Below are positions 30,736 to 42,800 of a DNA stretch of 64,000 bases, one piece after another. The translations under genes were made by a program, and so were the position numbers. The DNA lies in NCBI GenBank assembly GCA_024196135.1, contig JAMQCK010000006.1, forward strand, positions 245,264 to 309,263. The letters run 5' to 3'. How positions within the stretch are numbered: the stretch's first letter is position 1; the number at the start of each line of letters is the position of its first letter. The notes beneath the pieces were generated by a model, which saw nothing but the letters and a program-made list of their open reading frames with translations, ran no database searches and was not told the origin of the DNA. This DNA is from Pleurotus ostreatus/Saccharomyces cerevisiae fusant (taxonomy: Eukaryota > Opisthokonta).

Positions 30736-32301
30736 ATGCAGGAGGCGTCACAACTACACTACGATTATGGACCGGCCCATCCCGTTTCTTATGTCTCCTC
30801 TTTACCCACGGAGCTGCTCAATCTCGTGTTCACGCACTATCGAGGCGATCGATCCATCCATCCATCGGCCAGCGATCCAATATGGACGCTCCTCCACGTA
30901 TGCCAGCGCTGGCGCGACATAGCGCAGGAGCAATCATCTCTCTGGTGCAGGATCAATACATTTTCGAGGTCATCGACGAGGCCTGATTTCCATTCTCTCT
31001 CGGACCGGCGCGTATCTCTGGTCTGCAATGTGCTGGAGCGCTACTTGGTCAACTCCCACGACCATCCGCTCGACATTGACTGCTTCTGGCTATGCAGAGA
31101 TGACTCGTGGCGTCCGGTTCAAGAGCTTCTTTGGAGGCACCACGCTCGCTGGAGGGATATTACTGTCCGTGGTAGCGGGGCTGAACAGCTGGCCGAAGTT
31201 GCCAGGGCTTCACTGTCAGTGGAGTCGACGCAGGTACCATTGCCGCGCCTGCGGAGCTTTCGGACTCTCGCGCCGGCCCCCGTGGACCTGTCTTGTCTGG
31301 CTCACATTCTGCAGGCGCCTGGCCTTTCTATCCTCAGTCTGCGCTCGATCGTGTTGGACGCACCGCCTGATGCCCTGCCGTGGGCGCAGATCACGCATTA
31401 TCGAGGAAGGTCACACACCCATGCGGAACACCACTTTCTCCTGTCCTACATGTTCAACCTCGAAAGCTGCGACGTGCTTGGCCCCAGCCTCGCGTTCGGC
31501 AGTTCAAATCCGGCACGACGTCGATATCCACGCCTCCGGGCACTGGGCCATGATAGATCGGACTTGTGCTTGCGGTACATGGAGGCGCCGATGCTCGAGA
31601 AGTTACGCTCCCGGGCACAGGACAACCGTCTTGTCCTCAATTTCCTGACGCACTCTGGGTTTCCAAACCTTACGACGCTCACTACGGCGTTCGGTGTTGA
31701 TGGAATGGGAGACGATCACCTTCATCAAATTATTCGATTATGCCCCGCCCTTCGCGTTCTGTCTCTAAGAGCCGAAGGCGACCATCTTCTGGATATATTC
31801 TTTCTCCTTGCAGACCCGCCCCCGGACGTACTTCCCGAGCTCGCTGTCCTTCTGATCGAGCCTTGGAAAAAATGTGCTGTGGACGCGTCCGAAGGTTTTG
31901 CCCGGCGCGCGATACGAGTCGTGCACCGCCTGCTGATGCGCGAGAGACGCCGCCTGCATTCGGTCGAGTTCTACAGCGAGGCGGGGTGTGTGATGCACAC
32001 TCAGATTTTAAGCATCTCGAGAGAAGTGCTGGGAGACGATAGCGGTGTACTGAGCGTGTGCACCGACTTCAACTGGCGTTCGCGAATTGACAACGAGCAT
32101 TTTCGAGAACTGGATGTACGCTTTTGTAATTTTTTCCTTTGCTTCCTCGATGCTGATATCTTTTCGATAGATTTAGCCCTTCAATGCCACCGACGTGGCG
32201 CTAGACGAGAAACGTCAAACATAGTTGGCGCAGAGCAGTTGAATCAATTTAGGATCTTGTACAGAGATTCGCTGGACGTAGGTAGCCGGACAAAAGCATA
32301 A
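30736..32301 (+). CDS. F-box/LRR-type protein C
   Basis: Paralogue of F-box proteins A and B; 521 residues from the ATG at 30736 (MQEASQLHYDYGPAHPVSYV). The F-box is VSSLPTELLNLVFTHYRGD followed by LLHVCQRWRDIAQEQSSLWC. Leucine-rich segments follow, including FLLSYMFNLESCDVLGPS and LCPALRVLSLRAEGD. Compared with protein B (ending IDLHR), the C-terminus runs about 40 residues further in the same frame after FLDADIFSIDLALQ. This may be a real extension, loss of the ancestral stop codon, or an unspliced last intron. It is convergent with KAR5, with only about 80 bp between the 3' ends. Confidence 0.86.
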   Translation: MQEASQLHYDYGPAHPVSYVSSLPTELLNLVFTHYRGDRSIHPSASDPIWTLLHVCQRWRDIAQEQSSLWCRINTFSRSSTRPDFHSLSDRRVSLVCNVLERYLVNSHDHPLDIDCFWLCRDDSWRPVQELLWRHHARWRDITVRGSGAEQLAEVARASLSVESTQVPLPRLRSFRTLAPAPVDLSCLAHILQAPGLSILSLRSIVLDAPPDALPWAQITHYRGRSHTHAEHHFLLSYMFNLESCDVLGPSLAFGSSNPARRRYPRLRALGHDRSDLCLRYMEAPMLEKLRSRAQDNRLVLNFLTHSGFPNLTTLTTAFGVDGMGDDHLHQIIRLCPALRVLSLRAEGDHLLDIFFLLADPPPDVLPELAVLLIEPWKKCAVDASEGFARRAIRVVHRLLMRERRRLHSVEFYSEAGCVMHTQILSISREVLGDDSGVLSVCTDFNWRSRIDNEHFRELDVRFCNFFLCFLDADIFSIDLALQCHRRGARRETSNIVGAEQLNQFRILYRDSLDVGSRTKA

Positions 32302-32380
32302 CAGTTGCATACATAGACACGAGATCTCAAGCAGAGACCGTCGCAGCATGAAAGTAACAAAGTCGCCAAGTAGCTGAACA

Positions 32381-35136
32381 TCACAGCCCACCAGGACAAC
32401 ACAACCGATCCGAAATCCTCGACCGTCGCAAGCCAGTCATTGGCGGAAGTCCAGAGCCCCGAGGCAGGAGCGCGCAGCGAGGGGCGTACGAAAGCGGCGG
32501 TCGTGAGGTATATAGTAGTGTAGGTGGTCTTGAGGCGTATAGCGAGTTTGACGCTTCGACGAGTTTAGTGAGTTGCTCTTGGGTGGATTGCGAGGACGGT
32601 GCTTGGGCGAAATGCAGGGAAGGAATTTGAGGAGACTGCGGCTGGGAGGCATACGATGGTGGCGGCAGAGAAGCATGCTGAATCGTAGGCGGATGGCTTC
32701 GGTGTTGATTCGAGTGATGCGAGTGCGAGAGCGAGGACGGCAGAATATCTTGCAGCGAAAGCGGTACACGACGATCGTCTAGTTGCGGAGAGTAATGCGA
32801 CGCAGTCGTGAGAGGTAACTCAGATCGACGATAATTATCGTAGCTTCGAGCAGCATCGTATGTCGCAAATTCGCCATAGTTCATGTCAGAGCGCGAGTGT
32901 TGAGGTAGCGAGTGCGCTTGTTGAGGTTTCGAGTCCAGGCGAGGTGCAGAGCGCCGCAAAAGCTTCGAAGTCACCTGCATGAGCCAGGCGCAGGCAAAGG
33001 GCGCGTCGAGCAGCAAGCCCTGTCCACCGCTAGTGAGCTCAATAACATTGATTCAACGAATGGCGCCTACCAGAAGCGCCCGGCTGCAGGAGATTGCGAA
33101 CGATAGCACAAGCAAACCCGCCGGGTGGAAGAGGCATCGCAGTAACAAGCGTGCGAGGTAGCCAACGGCTGGAAGGCGCAGAACGTCAGTGCTGTGTACA
33201 CTGCGTTAACAAGACATACACTCACCGCTCACATCGCCGAAAGCCCCATTACCCGTCAATGTCTTCCCCCACCCCGCCGCTCCCCACTCCCCAGTCAGCC
33301 CAAACCACCCCCACCCCGTCGGCGCCCTCCCAACCGCCTCTCTCACCTCGCTCGCCGTCGCATTGATGCGCACCATCTCTCCCCTCGCCTTCTCGCCCAG
33401 CTCCCCGATGACTTGCTCCAAATTCACTACCGCGGCGCGAGTACCCTCTTGCAGAACCAGCAAGTCCTCCTGACCGGCATGCGCTTCTGCAACGGAGGTC
33501 GCGGCTGATATCGCAGTACCGTGAAGGCGTGACACGACTGTATGCGCCGCGCCGAGCTCGGTGGCTAGTGCGAGCCATGTTCGATAGGTGTCCGCCTGAG
33601 AGGCCAATCGACTCCTCAGCAAACTGGCAACGCAGAATTAAGCCTCGCACTGACCGCTAGCTCGCTGCCAGCCTTATCCCTTTCTTCGACACGTAACGCA
33701 AGGCCATCAACCGCTTCCTCCGCGTCCACCATCAAGCCTTTGACGAGGCTGGCCAGCGCATTCCCATGCTGCTTCTCATCAGCATAGGCGATTCAAGTCG
33801 TCTCAAGACCCATACCGAGCTAGAGACCGTCTCCAGGACCGCGTCCATCTGGTCATGCGTCAACTCTCGCTGGAAGAAAGGCAACTCAATTCGTACTTGT
33901 ACTACCCATTCAGTGAGACGCGCATCTTGGCGCTGCTGCATGACATCCAGACCTTGCTGCAAGTCTTGGAAGGCCTTCGTAGATCGCGATGCCGTCAGCA
34001 ATCGCTCGGGCTACGCTCAAATGGCTACTCACATGCTCCATCTGTCGCTCCCATATTCGAGGGAGTTGCTGCAAGCCATCGGCTAGCATAGCGAGATCGT
34101 CCATGGCAGAACGCATGCCCTGCGATTCGGCGTGAGTCAAGCCCAGACTTCGAGTACGACGAGAATCGAGACCGTACCTCTAGTTGCCCGTCGAATGCTG
34201 CCAATGTCTGCGCCTGCTGCGTCCCCCGCGCGTCCATCTTCTCTAGGACTTCAAGCTCCCGAAGCGTCGCGTTGCGGTATATCTCCTTCGCGGTGTCTGA
34301 AGGCGTCGGGTGAGCAACAAAGACGGATTCAAAGGTAAGAAAGCATGGGCTTACCAATATCATGCCACCGGCGGTAAGCAAAGCAGAGCTGCGCTGCATG
34401 AAACTTGCATTAGCTTCAGAATGTATACGAGCAGGCGGACAGCTCACGAATCTCGCGCAGATATCCGGAGTAGCTTGACCAGTATTGTGCGCTGCGGGAC
34501 AGGGCACTGATAGACCTGGTCAGAGTATGCGCCGATGTGCCGACAGCGAACGCACTTCACGCATTCACCCGCTGCTGCATCTGACGAGCGGCCGTTCACT
34601 CCAGGAGCAAAAGGCGCACATTCAAGCGGCGGAGTATGATGCTTCGCAGTAGCCAGTTCGCAGAGCGTCATGGAAATTGCGGCTGATGTGATGTCAACAC
34701 CTCTTTCCTTTGTCGGAAAGATATTGTACGCACCCCTCACGCGCTCATCCTCTCTCGAGTCCAGCTCTTCGCAGCGCGCGCTAATGAGGGCGGCCGAGTC
34801 CTTGAAGCAGTCGGGGCGTCGCGCGTATGCATCGAGAGCTCCTTGAATGGGGTAAGAGGTCAGCTGCGGACACGATAGAGCGCATATATGCAGCTAAAGC
34901 GGCCGTGCACACCTTGATATGTGCCTACGAGCGCGATCTCCGCATCGGAGGCGCCTGTATGCGCGCTCGACGGCACTTGAAGGACCAGATTAGATCTAAA
35001 ATCGCATGATATGTATGAATTGCAGGTCACCCTGTTGTCCCTGGGTATCGACGCGTCGTCCAGGCCAGAACCGCGCGTCGACGATGAAGGGAAGAACGAG
35101 GGCGACGACGACGGAAGAGCGCATGGCTCCCCTCAT
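32381..35136 (-). CDS. KAR5: Nuclear fusion protein Kar5 (Tht1/brambleberry/GEX1 family)
   Basis: Nuclear-envelope glycoprotein required for membrane fusion in karyogamy. The ATG at 35134-35136 opens a signal peptide, MRGAMRSSVVVALVLPFIVD. Very short exons join in frame to give the cysteine-rich family domain: GALDAYARRPDCFKDSAALI, SARCEELDSREDERVR, AAISMTLCELATAKHHTPPL, NALSRSAQYWSSYSGYLREI, PQLCFAYRRWHDI, then TAKEIYRNATLRELEVLEKM. This matches the conserved Kar5 pattern of cysteines and the YWSSYSGYLREI and CFAYRRWHDIDTAKEIYRN blocks. Long helical, coiled-coil-like segments follow (VVNLEQVIGELGEKARGEMV), then a Ser/Pro/Gln-rich tail. Membrane segments and the exact 3' end (about 32381) are not resolved. 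In a dikaryotic fungus karyogamy is restricted to the basidium, so expression is probably stage-specific (inference). Confidence 0.82.
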
Positions 35137-35399
35137 GATGATGGTGCGGGAAAAGAGGCGGAAAGAAGGACGCGCGTCCACGTCCAAGCTGGCGTCGTGA
35201 CGTGCAGGATGAGGGCATGGAACGTGTCGTGACGCCGCCCGCGCCAACCGCGAAGCATACTTCGCGATCACGTGCTTTCTGGAAGGCGGCATCTGCCGGC
35301 GCGCTCCCTAAGAGCTCTCGGAGGTAGGTGTAGCTTGACCTATAGCATACGCACGATCCCTACAAGTACAGGAGCCAAGTGAGTACAGATACACCGCTT

Positions 35400-37041
35400 T
35401 CAGGACACAGCTTCAACAACATATCGCCTCACCACCCCGTCGTCTCCTCCGGCCCACAATTCATTCCCTCTCCGGCTCAAGCATCGCACCGCATCGCAGT
35501 CCGCCCCAATGAGCTCGCGCTCGACAATCGGCTCACTCCCATCAGCGTCCGTCGTATTGACGATGAACGGCAGCCCGTCCGCCGTGGCCACCGCCAGCCT
35601 CGAGATGTCCAGGAAAGTCAGCGCTCCCACCGCCGCACCCTCGCCTTCGTTTCGCACGAACTCGGAAAGCACGACGTCCGGACGCCGACGGTCATGTACA
35701 GCAACCACTCCGCGCGACGAGCCAATCGCAAACGTGTTGTCAACCGCGTCGATAGCGCTCCCCGCGCCAAACGCTGTCGGTCGGGAAGTGATGAACCCGC
35801 CTTGCCCATGCTCGGCGCGCAAGTCTACCAGCTGCGCGCGTCCATCCGCAAGCGCAACGAGCGCCTCTGATGGACGAGTCCTCGTGATTTCGCCCGCAAG
35901 TGCCGCTACACCCGTCGCAGCAATATGCATCCCAACCTGCTCGCCCTCCTCCACGTCCCACTGCCTAACGGTCCCATCTACGCTGACCGACACCGCACCC
36001 GTTGCGCCGATTGGGTGTGCGCCCGTGACGGTGCGCGAGTGCCCCTTGAGCGTGCGCGTAGGTGTCAGGCGCCCGAGTTCGGTGGGGACTGGGGAGGGGT
36101 GGACCTGGAGAGTAAAGTCGATGCCGCCGGAGAGGATGGCGCGGGAGGAGGCGAAGTAAGAGAGGGTGGTGACAGTGTTAAGGTGGGCGCGGGATATTGA
36201 TTTGGCGGGAACGGTCTTCAGACCTTCAGCGTAGGGCTTGAAAGGGGGTTCGGTAAGGGGTCGGTTCAGGCTGAGGAGTACACGTCAGGTAGGTCGTAGT
36301 ATGATGGACGGTAACGCGTACCCTTCGTTGATGGTAGGGTAAAGGTGGATAGACCCATCTAGGAAGCCGGAAGCAAAGGTACTTCCGTCTGGTGCGACAG
36401 CAAGAGCAGTTATTCGGTGCGGCTACGGGAACCATGTCAGCCAGGAGTACCCTGTTACAAACGAGCAAGCATACCTTCTGCGAATCAGCGCGCTCCGGAT
36501 CCACATACTCTTGACTTGCAAGGGTCAAAGTCGTAGAAGGGATATCTAGCGACGGACAGCCCGCCACATATGCCTGAAAGACGATTATTCCGTCAGCATG
36601 GTTGCCCCTAGGCCTTGATCCATCTACTCACCCCGTTCGGACCCTTCTCCAACTTCACATCCCCCTCCACCGTACTGAACAACACCAGATTCCTATCCTT
36701 CGCATCCAGCGTCACGTCGATCTTCGCATGCACCGACGTCGGCTTGTTCGCGGCACCATTCGAGTCAGGCAGTGTGCGCCTGTTGGCTTCAAGAGTCAGC
36801 GCCTTCGGTCAAGAGAAAATGGATCGCACGAGGAGATGGGGGTTCTACGAGAGTACAAGCGTACTACGGACTGGACTGTAGTGTACTATGCTCTGAACTG
36901 GATTGTTACGCACCTATAACACGACACCCATATCTGCTCGCTCGGAATAATCCCATCGTCCACCTCGCGCGCGACTTCGGGAAAGGAGGGCTGTGCTGTA
37001 ACGATGGGGAGTATTACGCGGGAAGAGGAGGAGGAGGCCAT
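35400..37041 (-). CDS. RPN14: WD40 proteasome-assembly chaperone, PAAF1/Rpn14-like
   Basis: Probable chaperone that binds Rpt ATPases during assembly of the 19S proteasome base. The ATG at 37039-37041 starts MASSSSSRVILPIVTAQPSF, followed by EVDDGIIPSEQIWVSCYR. This matches the PAAF1 N-terminal pattern of LPI...Q..W...EAWVSC. Later exons give HRITALAVAPDGTSFASGF, LDGSIHLYPTINEG, AHLNTVTTLSYFASSRAILS with GGIDFTLQVHP, and TRTLKGHSRTVTGAHPIG. WD repeats end DGTVRQWDVEEGEQVG. The C-terminal blade includes GNELWAGGDDGVVRRYVVEA, with TGA at 35400-35402. Introns are short. A generic WD40 role cannot be excluded, but the N-terminal match is specific. Confidence 0.8.
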
Positions 37042-37542
37042 CGTGCAAGGAGTTGACGCGTCGTCATTGCCGCGATGTGATCGATGGGTGGTGGCGGGCC
37101 GGGATGCCGAAGGCGAGCGGATCGGTACACCGGCGTCCGGCGCCGTTGCTTGCTTCCTGCCCTCATCTCGCCCTTGACGGTATCAGCTTGGAGTGTCCCC
37201 TCTTTCCTGGGTATCTGAACGCTATCTCTCCGAATATTGGTGACGCTCAGGTGTGACGAGCTTCACTGGCGCCTCAAACATCGGATGGAGTGGCCTGGCT
37301 CATTTGACGAACACCGTCAACCTCGAACACGCGCCCTGCCAGGCTACACCGCTTTTTGATGTCGCTTGTCTACTTTGTTCTCTCCGAAAAGCCATACATG
37401 AAGTCTGAACTATCTGACTCCCATGCAACACCGACGAACTGCGTCTGCTTCGCATTCGAGAACGCCTCCTAAAGTCACTTTCAGCGCTGATAGCATTTCT
37501 CGACGGTCCTCCCAACAGGAGTTAGTTATAGCACTCGACTAT
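37042..37542. other. Intergenic region upstream of the WD40 gene
   Basis: About 500 bp; presumably contains the promoter of the WD40 gene. No convincing coding sequence. Confidence 0.35.
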
Positions 37543-38274
37543 ATGAATCCCCGACTTTACCAGATTGACTTCCACGGTTTAAGAGTCCTTACCATCCACA
37601 CTCCAAGTGTGCGTTTCTTCCTTGCACCCCTCGTTCTTGCTATGCCGCTCGCCGTCGTCGTAAGTGTAGTCCCATCTCTTTGACCACGGTTTTCCCTTTA
37701 ACACCTCGCTCATGTCTTCCCCTTCATTCTTCTGCACAATTGCTTACCTAGTTTCTTCAGGAGCCCGCCAACGCCGTCACCGCCTCATGCTCGCCTACAG
37801 CCAGCGTGTACATGTTCACGTTTACTAACTCCCACCCGGTCGGTGATGACCTTAACGGAATCGTGAGTCTATCTTTTGCGTCCTTTGACTTTCTCTTCGA
37901 CCGTCTATTCCGACGCCTTTGCCTTGTTGCTGTATGGACTCGCGCTGCTTCCCTGGAAATAAACGTGCCTGTCTGACGCAATTTATATCCTCGACGGAGC
38001 CTGCTCCTCCGTAAAATCACGCGTCTCCTTCACCTAGCCCTGAACCTGGTTCTCCTTGAAAAGCCCTCCGATTATACTCCAATCATTGTCCGTACCATCG
38101 CGTCAACCATACCATCCACGCGCGCGGAAGGTCCCTTCCTCCGACCTTCTGGCAGGAACTGCCGCGCGTCCTATACTGTTCCTTGTCATCCTACACGCGA
38201 AGAAGAGGCGAGGCTTATGTGCCAGTTCCCAGCTCATGCTCTAGACATGTTCTTTTGGACCTGCGATGTCACAG
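37543..38274 (+). CDS. Candidate small secreted or membrane-anchored protein 1 (weak)
   Basis: A hydrophobic stretch, VRFFLAPLVLAMPLAVV, is preceded by an in-frame ATG at 37543. It ends exactly at a GTAAGT donor and is followed after a CAG acceptor by an in-phase exon EPANAVTASCSPTASVYMF. That exon ends DDLNGI at a GTGAGT donor. A further open segment (about 38040-38274) contains YTVPCHPTREEEARLMC and MFFWTCDVT at another GTAAGC donor. I could not join this last segment in phase, so the structure is unresolved. No family was recognised. It may be a short secreted cysteine-containing protein or a degenerate gene. Confidence 0.3.
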
Positions 38275-38322
38275 GTAAGCCCGTCATTGTATGCCACTCT
38301 GCCCCCTTGCGCTGATGAGACC

Positions 38323-38392
38323 GCCTCAGCGCGCTTACAAGGCCGCCTCGGTGCACTTACGAGGACGCCTCAGCACGCTGATGACGCCGCTG
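38323..38392. repeat. Short tandem repeat, about 22-nt unit
   Basis: Three degenerate copies of CCGCCTCAGCGCGCTTACAA, similar in style to the arrays at 20-27 kb but unrelated in sequence. Confidence 0.6.
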
Positions 38393-38863
38393 CTGTCAGT
38401 CTCGTGGACGCCGCCAACATCAAACCTGCGTGTTGATAGCCCGCTCCGCGTGTTGGCAGGCCGCGGTGCGGTTGCACGAGATCCGCCCTCGCCAGCAGAC
38501 GTGGGTGATGGACTGGATGGGATCAGGGACGGAGCGTGATACAACAGGGACTTGGCCGAACATGACGGTGACTTCGAAGTACACATCGGCCACTTCGGAG
38601 CACACCTCAACGACCGCCACGGGAGACGAGGTACATCTGCCCTCGCAGGCGACCTCGATACGGGGGTTAACAGTTCCGCCGTAGCAAGTCAGCCATTCTG
38701 TTGTATTAAGCAGGAAGCAGTGTCCGCCCAAGCAGGAAGCCAGTGCCCACCCGAGTCCGTCACGTCAGGTCCTGGGAGCAGTCTTCGTTGGGGTATAAAG
38801 GCAGGAGACGCAGAGCCAAGCGCGGACGTTGCAGACTTAACCCCCGTACATTGATCAGTAGGA

Positions 38864-39355
38864 ATGCAGCTCCTCGTCGTCCTCCTCGCCTTCGTTGGCT
38901 TGACCGTCGCTGTGAGTAGTTCTCTCGTTCTCTTCGCCGCGGAATATATTCGAAACCTCATTTCGCCAAGGTGCCCACTCCCTCGAGCAACCCCGACGTC
39001 GAGGCGAGTAAGGCTCCCTGCCACCCGACGCCTGTCGGCACGTACACCGCAACCCGTCTGATTCACACCTTGGTGCCTACGCCACCGTACTTGATCGAGC
39101 AGACGACGCTGGTGGAGTGGAGGCAGTCGTGAGTTCATTTGCCCGCTCCTTGCGGTTTACTCGTAGCACGTTTATTTGATCGTGCAAGCCAATCAGTCCG
39201 TCGACGCGTGTTTCTATTCATTATGGCCGCGCGATGATCTGCCAGTTCGTCATGGCCTGCGCGCCGCTCTGTACCCGTACCATATTATCCAGAGTCTCAG
39301 TGGTTGTTCTGCGGCGTTTTATGACCTGCAGTAGTCGGCGTGCCCAGCGCTAACC
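38864..39355 (+). CDS. Candidate small secreted protein 2 (weak)
   Basis: The ATG at 38864 encodes a textbook signal peptide, MQLLVVLLAFVGLTVA, ending at a GTGAGT donor. A phase-compatible exon follows: VPTPSSNPDVEASKAPCHPT, then PVGTYTATRLIHTLVPTPPY and LIEQTTLVEWRQ at another GTGAGT donor. A third open segment near 39198-39335 has a good-looking frame ending SLSGCSAAFYDLQ and TAG, but it is out of phase with exon 2. The gene may be mis-spliced in my model or broken. The exon layout (signal peptide, short Cys/Pro/Thr exon, terminal exon) resembles candidate 1. Confidence 0.35.
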
Positions 39356-39885
39356 ACCCTCATAGAAGCGTCTGCACACGCTAGACACAGTTCAGCGAGA
39401 ACCCTTCGACCTGACCATCATTACTACTATTGCGGATGTTACTCGCGATCCTCATGTCATCGTGACTCTCTTAGTGGAATTTCAACGTGCATTGTTTTTT
39501 GAGAAGATAATGAGCCTCGGGAAGCTGGTTTCGGCGATCCAATGGACCTTCGCCGGGGCTTCGAGAGCGGCACAAACAGCGCCAGAAGTTGAACTTGAGT
39601 CAGACTGACGCCCTTTAGCGCTTCTCGGAGTTTGCCGCCGATTAGATAAGCGTGTGCCCGTGATTGTGATGATGCAACGTGGGAATCCGAACCGTGGGCT
39701 CGAGGCTTCATGTTCGCTCTCGCCATCAGGTACTAGGATCGCAGCTCTGCTCTCACCACCACGCTCCGGCGCTTCAGTCTGTTCTCTGTCGACCTCTGAG
39801 GCTTACTCACTATCTGCTGGGCTATACTCGAGACTCCCAGCTTGCCACCCCTTCACGCTGCACGCCACATTTGTGCCGCCGCAGC

Positions 39886-42800
39886 ATGTCCGCAACAGCA
39901 CCGGGACTACGCGGCAACGCGAATCCTCGCCACGAGCAGGGGTCCCTGCAGGTGATTACCTTTTGCGCTGGGCTCGTGGAACGTAGGGCGCTAATTGAGA
40001 CCAGATTCCGCCACAGCTGGCAAGACCGTTGCCACAGCGGCCTGTGTCAGCGAGCGCCAGCTCATCATACCAACACCAGCATGTTGTAGCGTCCGCCCAT
40101 GGACCCCAACCTGTATGTATCGAAATGCTCATACCATGCGAGGCGGGCGCGGCAGGCTTGAGGCGTGCTGCTTTCCTCGTCGACGCCACTCTCAGAGAAT
40201 ATCATGGTTATGCCCGTGCACTATGACGCCTCATTTGGTTAGGTCGTGTGGCCCTTGACAAACACTCATCAATGACAGGTTCTCATATCCCTAGGGAAGT
40301 ATCCCCGACCACCCGACCATCTTGACGAACAGACTCCCACTGAAAGGACATTTTGTCCATGGAAACCTACCGGAGAAAGATATCCCACCCAACCTGGCGC
40401 GCACCGGATGTGCAACAGCTTCATAGTGCGCAAGTGTGACTTTGGTAGAAATTGTCGGCGCGTCCATTACTCCAAAGTCGACGCAGAGTGTCAACATTTC
40501 CTGCGCGGCGAATGTGGCTATGGAGAATATTGTCGACTGACTCATACGCTCACCGAAGAACGTCCGACGGAGGGTCCCCTGAACGTGTGTTTACATCCGA
40601 CCAATCTCGCCGTCGCACTCACGCCCATCTTCCAGGAACGATTAATCTGCAAACCTTTCCTCGTAGGACGATGTTCATATGGCGACCATTGTAGCCGTAT
40701 ACACCCAAGACCGGCAGCGCCTATACCTTCTTGTCCTTGTGAAAGAGAGGTGAGCCCACAGCGGTTTGCGCGCCTTCCTGCGATCTGATCAACTACCAGA
40801 CTCACCCTGCGCCGAGCGTCGGGGCCGTACCAGTCGTGCGCGCAGAAGTCGTCCCAGTGCCGACCACCACCCTATGTAGTTTTCCAGAGCCTCAGGTCCG
40901 CTTGCCGAAGCCAATTCCGAGCGCCGAGCCTATCACGCCGCAACATCCTCTGGTTGTTTCTTCCGTCTCTTCGAGTCCGTCTAGTGCCCTATCGTCTCTG
41001 GAGGGCCATCCCTATGCACGACCACCGGAAGACGGTAGCGACACATCGTGGTTCGATACCGGACAGTCGTCCGACGGTAATGACTCGGTCAGTACACCAC
41101 CGTGCAAGAATATCAAGGGTATTAATGTGCTTGACAGTACTTCTCTGCTCACTCTCAGGCGTTATCCAGCGCCTCATCGCTTGCCCTCGACGAGAGTGAG
41201 GAATTACGCCCTTCGGGTTCGAATACGACGGCATCGCATCTTGGCGAAATCAATGTGGGCGATAAACCTTCGCAAAAGTCTCGTGGGAGAGGACGGTCGC
41301 AATCGAATCCGCGAATCTCGGATGCCGGGAGTTCTGCTGCCTGCGATACCCCGAAGCCGACAACGAAGCCAAAGACCGAGATATGCCGTTTGTGGCTCCG
41401 AGGGAGGTGCTTTTACGGTGCCAGATGCAAATATCGTCACGAAGTTCCGGACGGTGCTTCAGGACAGGATACGGAAGCCGCCGAGGCCCCAGCGCCGAAA
41501 CCTGAAGCAGCCGAGCAGCAGGACCTTCTCCCTGTCAGCACTTCTCTATGTAGGAGATTGCCGCCTACTGATAACTCTCAGACCTCCCAGACGCGCATAC
41601 CGCCGCGCATAGTCCTGCATTTCGAGACCAATCCGCGTCTGGATGACCCCGATGTCGAGCTACCTCCAAACCCTGCGCTTGCAACAGGCGTGGGCGCGAC
41701 CGTTGTTCAACCTGTGAGGTTGAAGTCGTGTATTCAAGGACCATAACTGACCCTTCCTGATTGATAGCCCTCGTCTCACATCCCATCCGTAACCTGCACC
41801 GTTGAGGAGTACATCACCGTCAAGTTCCTTCCCGGTTTCCAGATCGAGGAGATCATCACGGGGTTTGAATCGCCTACCATTCTCATCGACAACCTCCCCA
41901 CCACCATTCCTTTGAAGAATCTGTCCCACGTACTCAACACGTACGGACGCGTCGCAGACATGGAAAGACGGGCCAGAGGTACCATTTTCGTGCGATATGC
42001 ACGTGCGGGCGACGCCACGGCCGCGAGCGCCGCTCTGGACGGCAAGGACATCTTCGGCACCAAAGCTCATGTTCGAACGCTAATACAAAAGGGCGACACG
42101 AACAGGATGAGGGTCAACGATTCGACGGTTCGCGTTGACTTCGAGCTTCCAACGCGGGTCATCTACGCCGGGTATGACTCCTTGGTGCAGGCAGAGATAG
42201 GCATATCTTGTGCCGCACAGACTATTCGCGGTCATCTACCATCCGCCGAGCACCACAAATCGGTCCCTGCAGTCGGTAACAACACCGTCAAGTTCGTCGG
42301 TCTACCTCACAACGTGAAGGCCGACGAAGTTCACACGCTGGGATCGGTGGTGGACTACATGTACGAGCGCCCCAACTACAAGTCCTCTCTGGATGAGGTC
42401 ACTTCGGGCCTCGAGCAGTACTTTGCTCGCAGCGGCGGGCTCGTCAGGTTTGCGTTGCAGCCCCCGCCCTACTGCAATGGGATGGCCACCGCTTGGGTGA
42501 CGTACTCGTCTAGTGCCGAAGCAAAGGCGGCCTGCGTTGCCTACGATGGCAGGAAACCCGCATCTACCGGCCACACGCGCATACGTGCACGACAGACGTT
42601 CAGTGTCTTGTACGACGTTGACACGGCAATGTACGACAAGAAGCACTACCCTATTCACAGGCTGGCCTCCCTCGCGCGTGACCGCGGAATGGATATGGCC
42701 TTTGCTCGCAAGGACGGCGGGCGTACCACGCAGATTCGCATGAAGGCGGATCAGCTTCAAGCTGTCGTCGACCTACGAACGGAGCTGGAGCGCATTCTAC

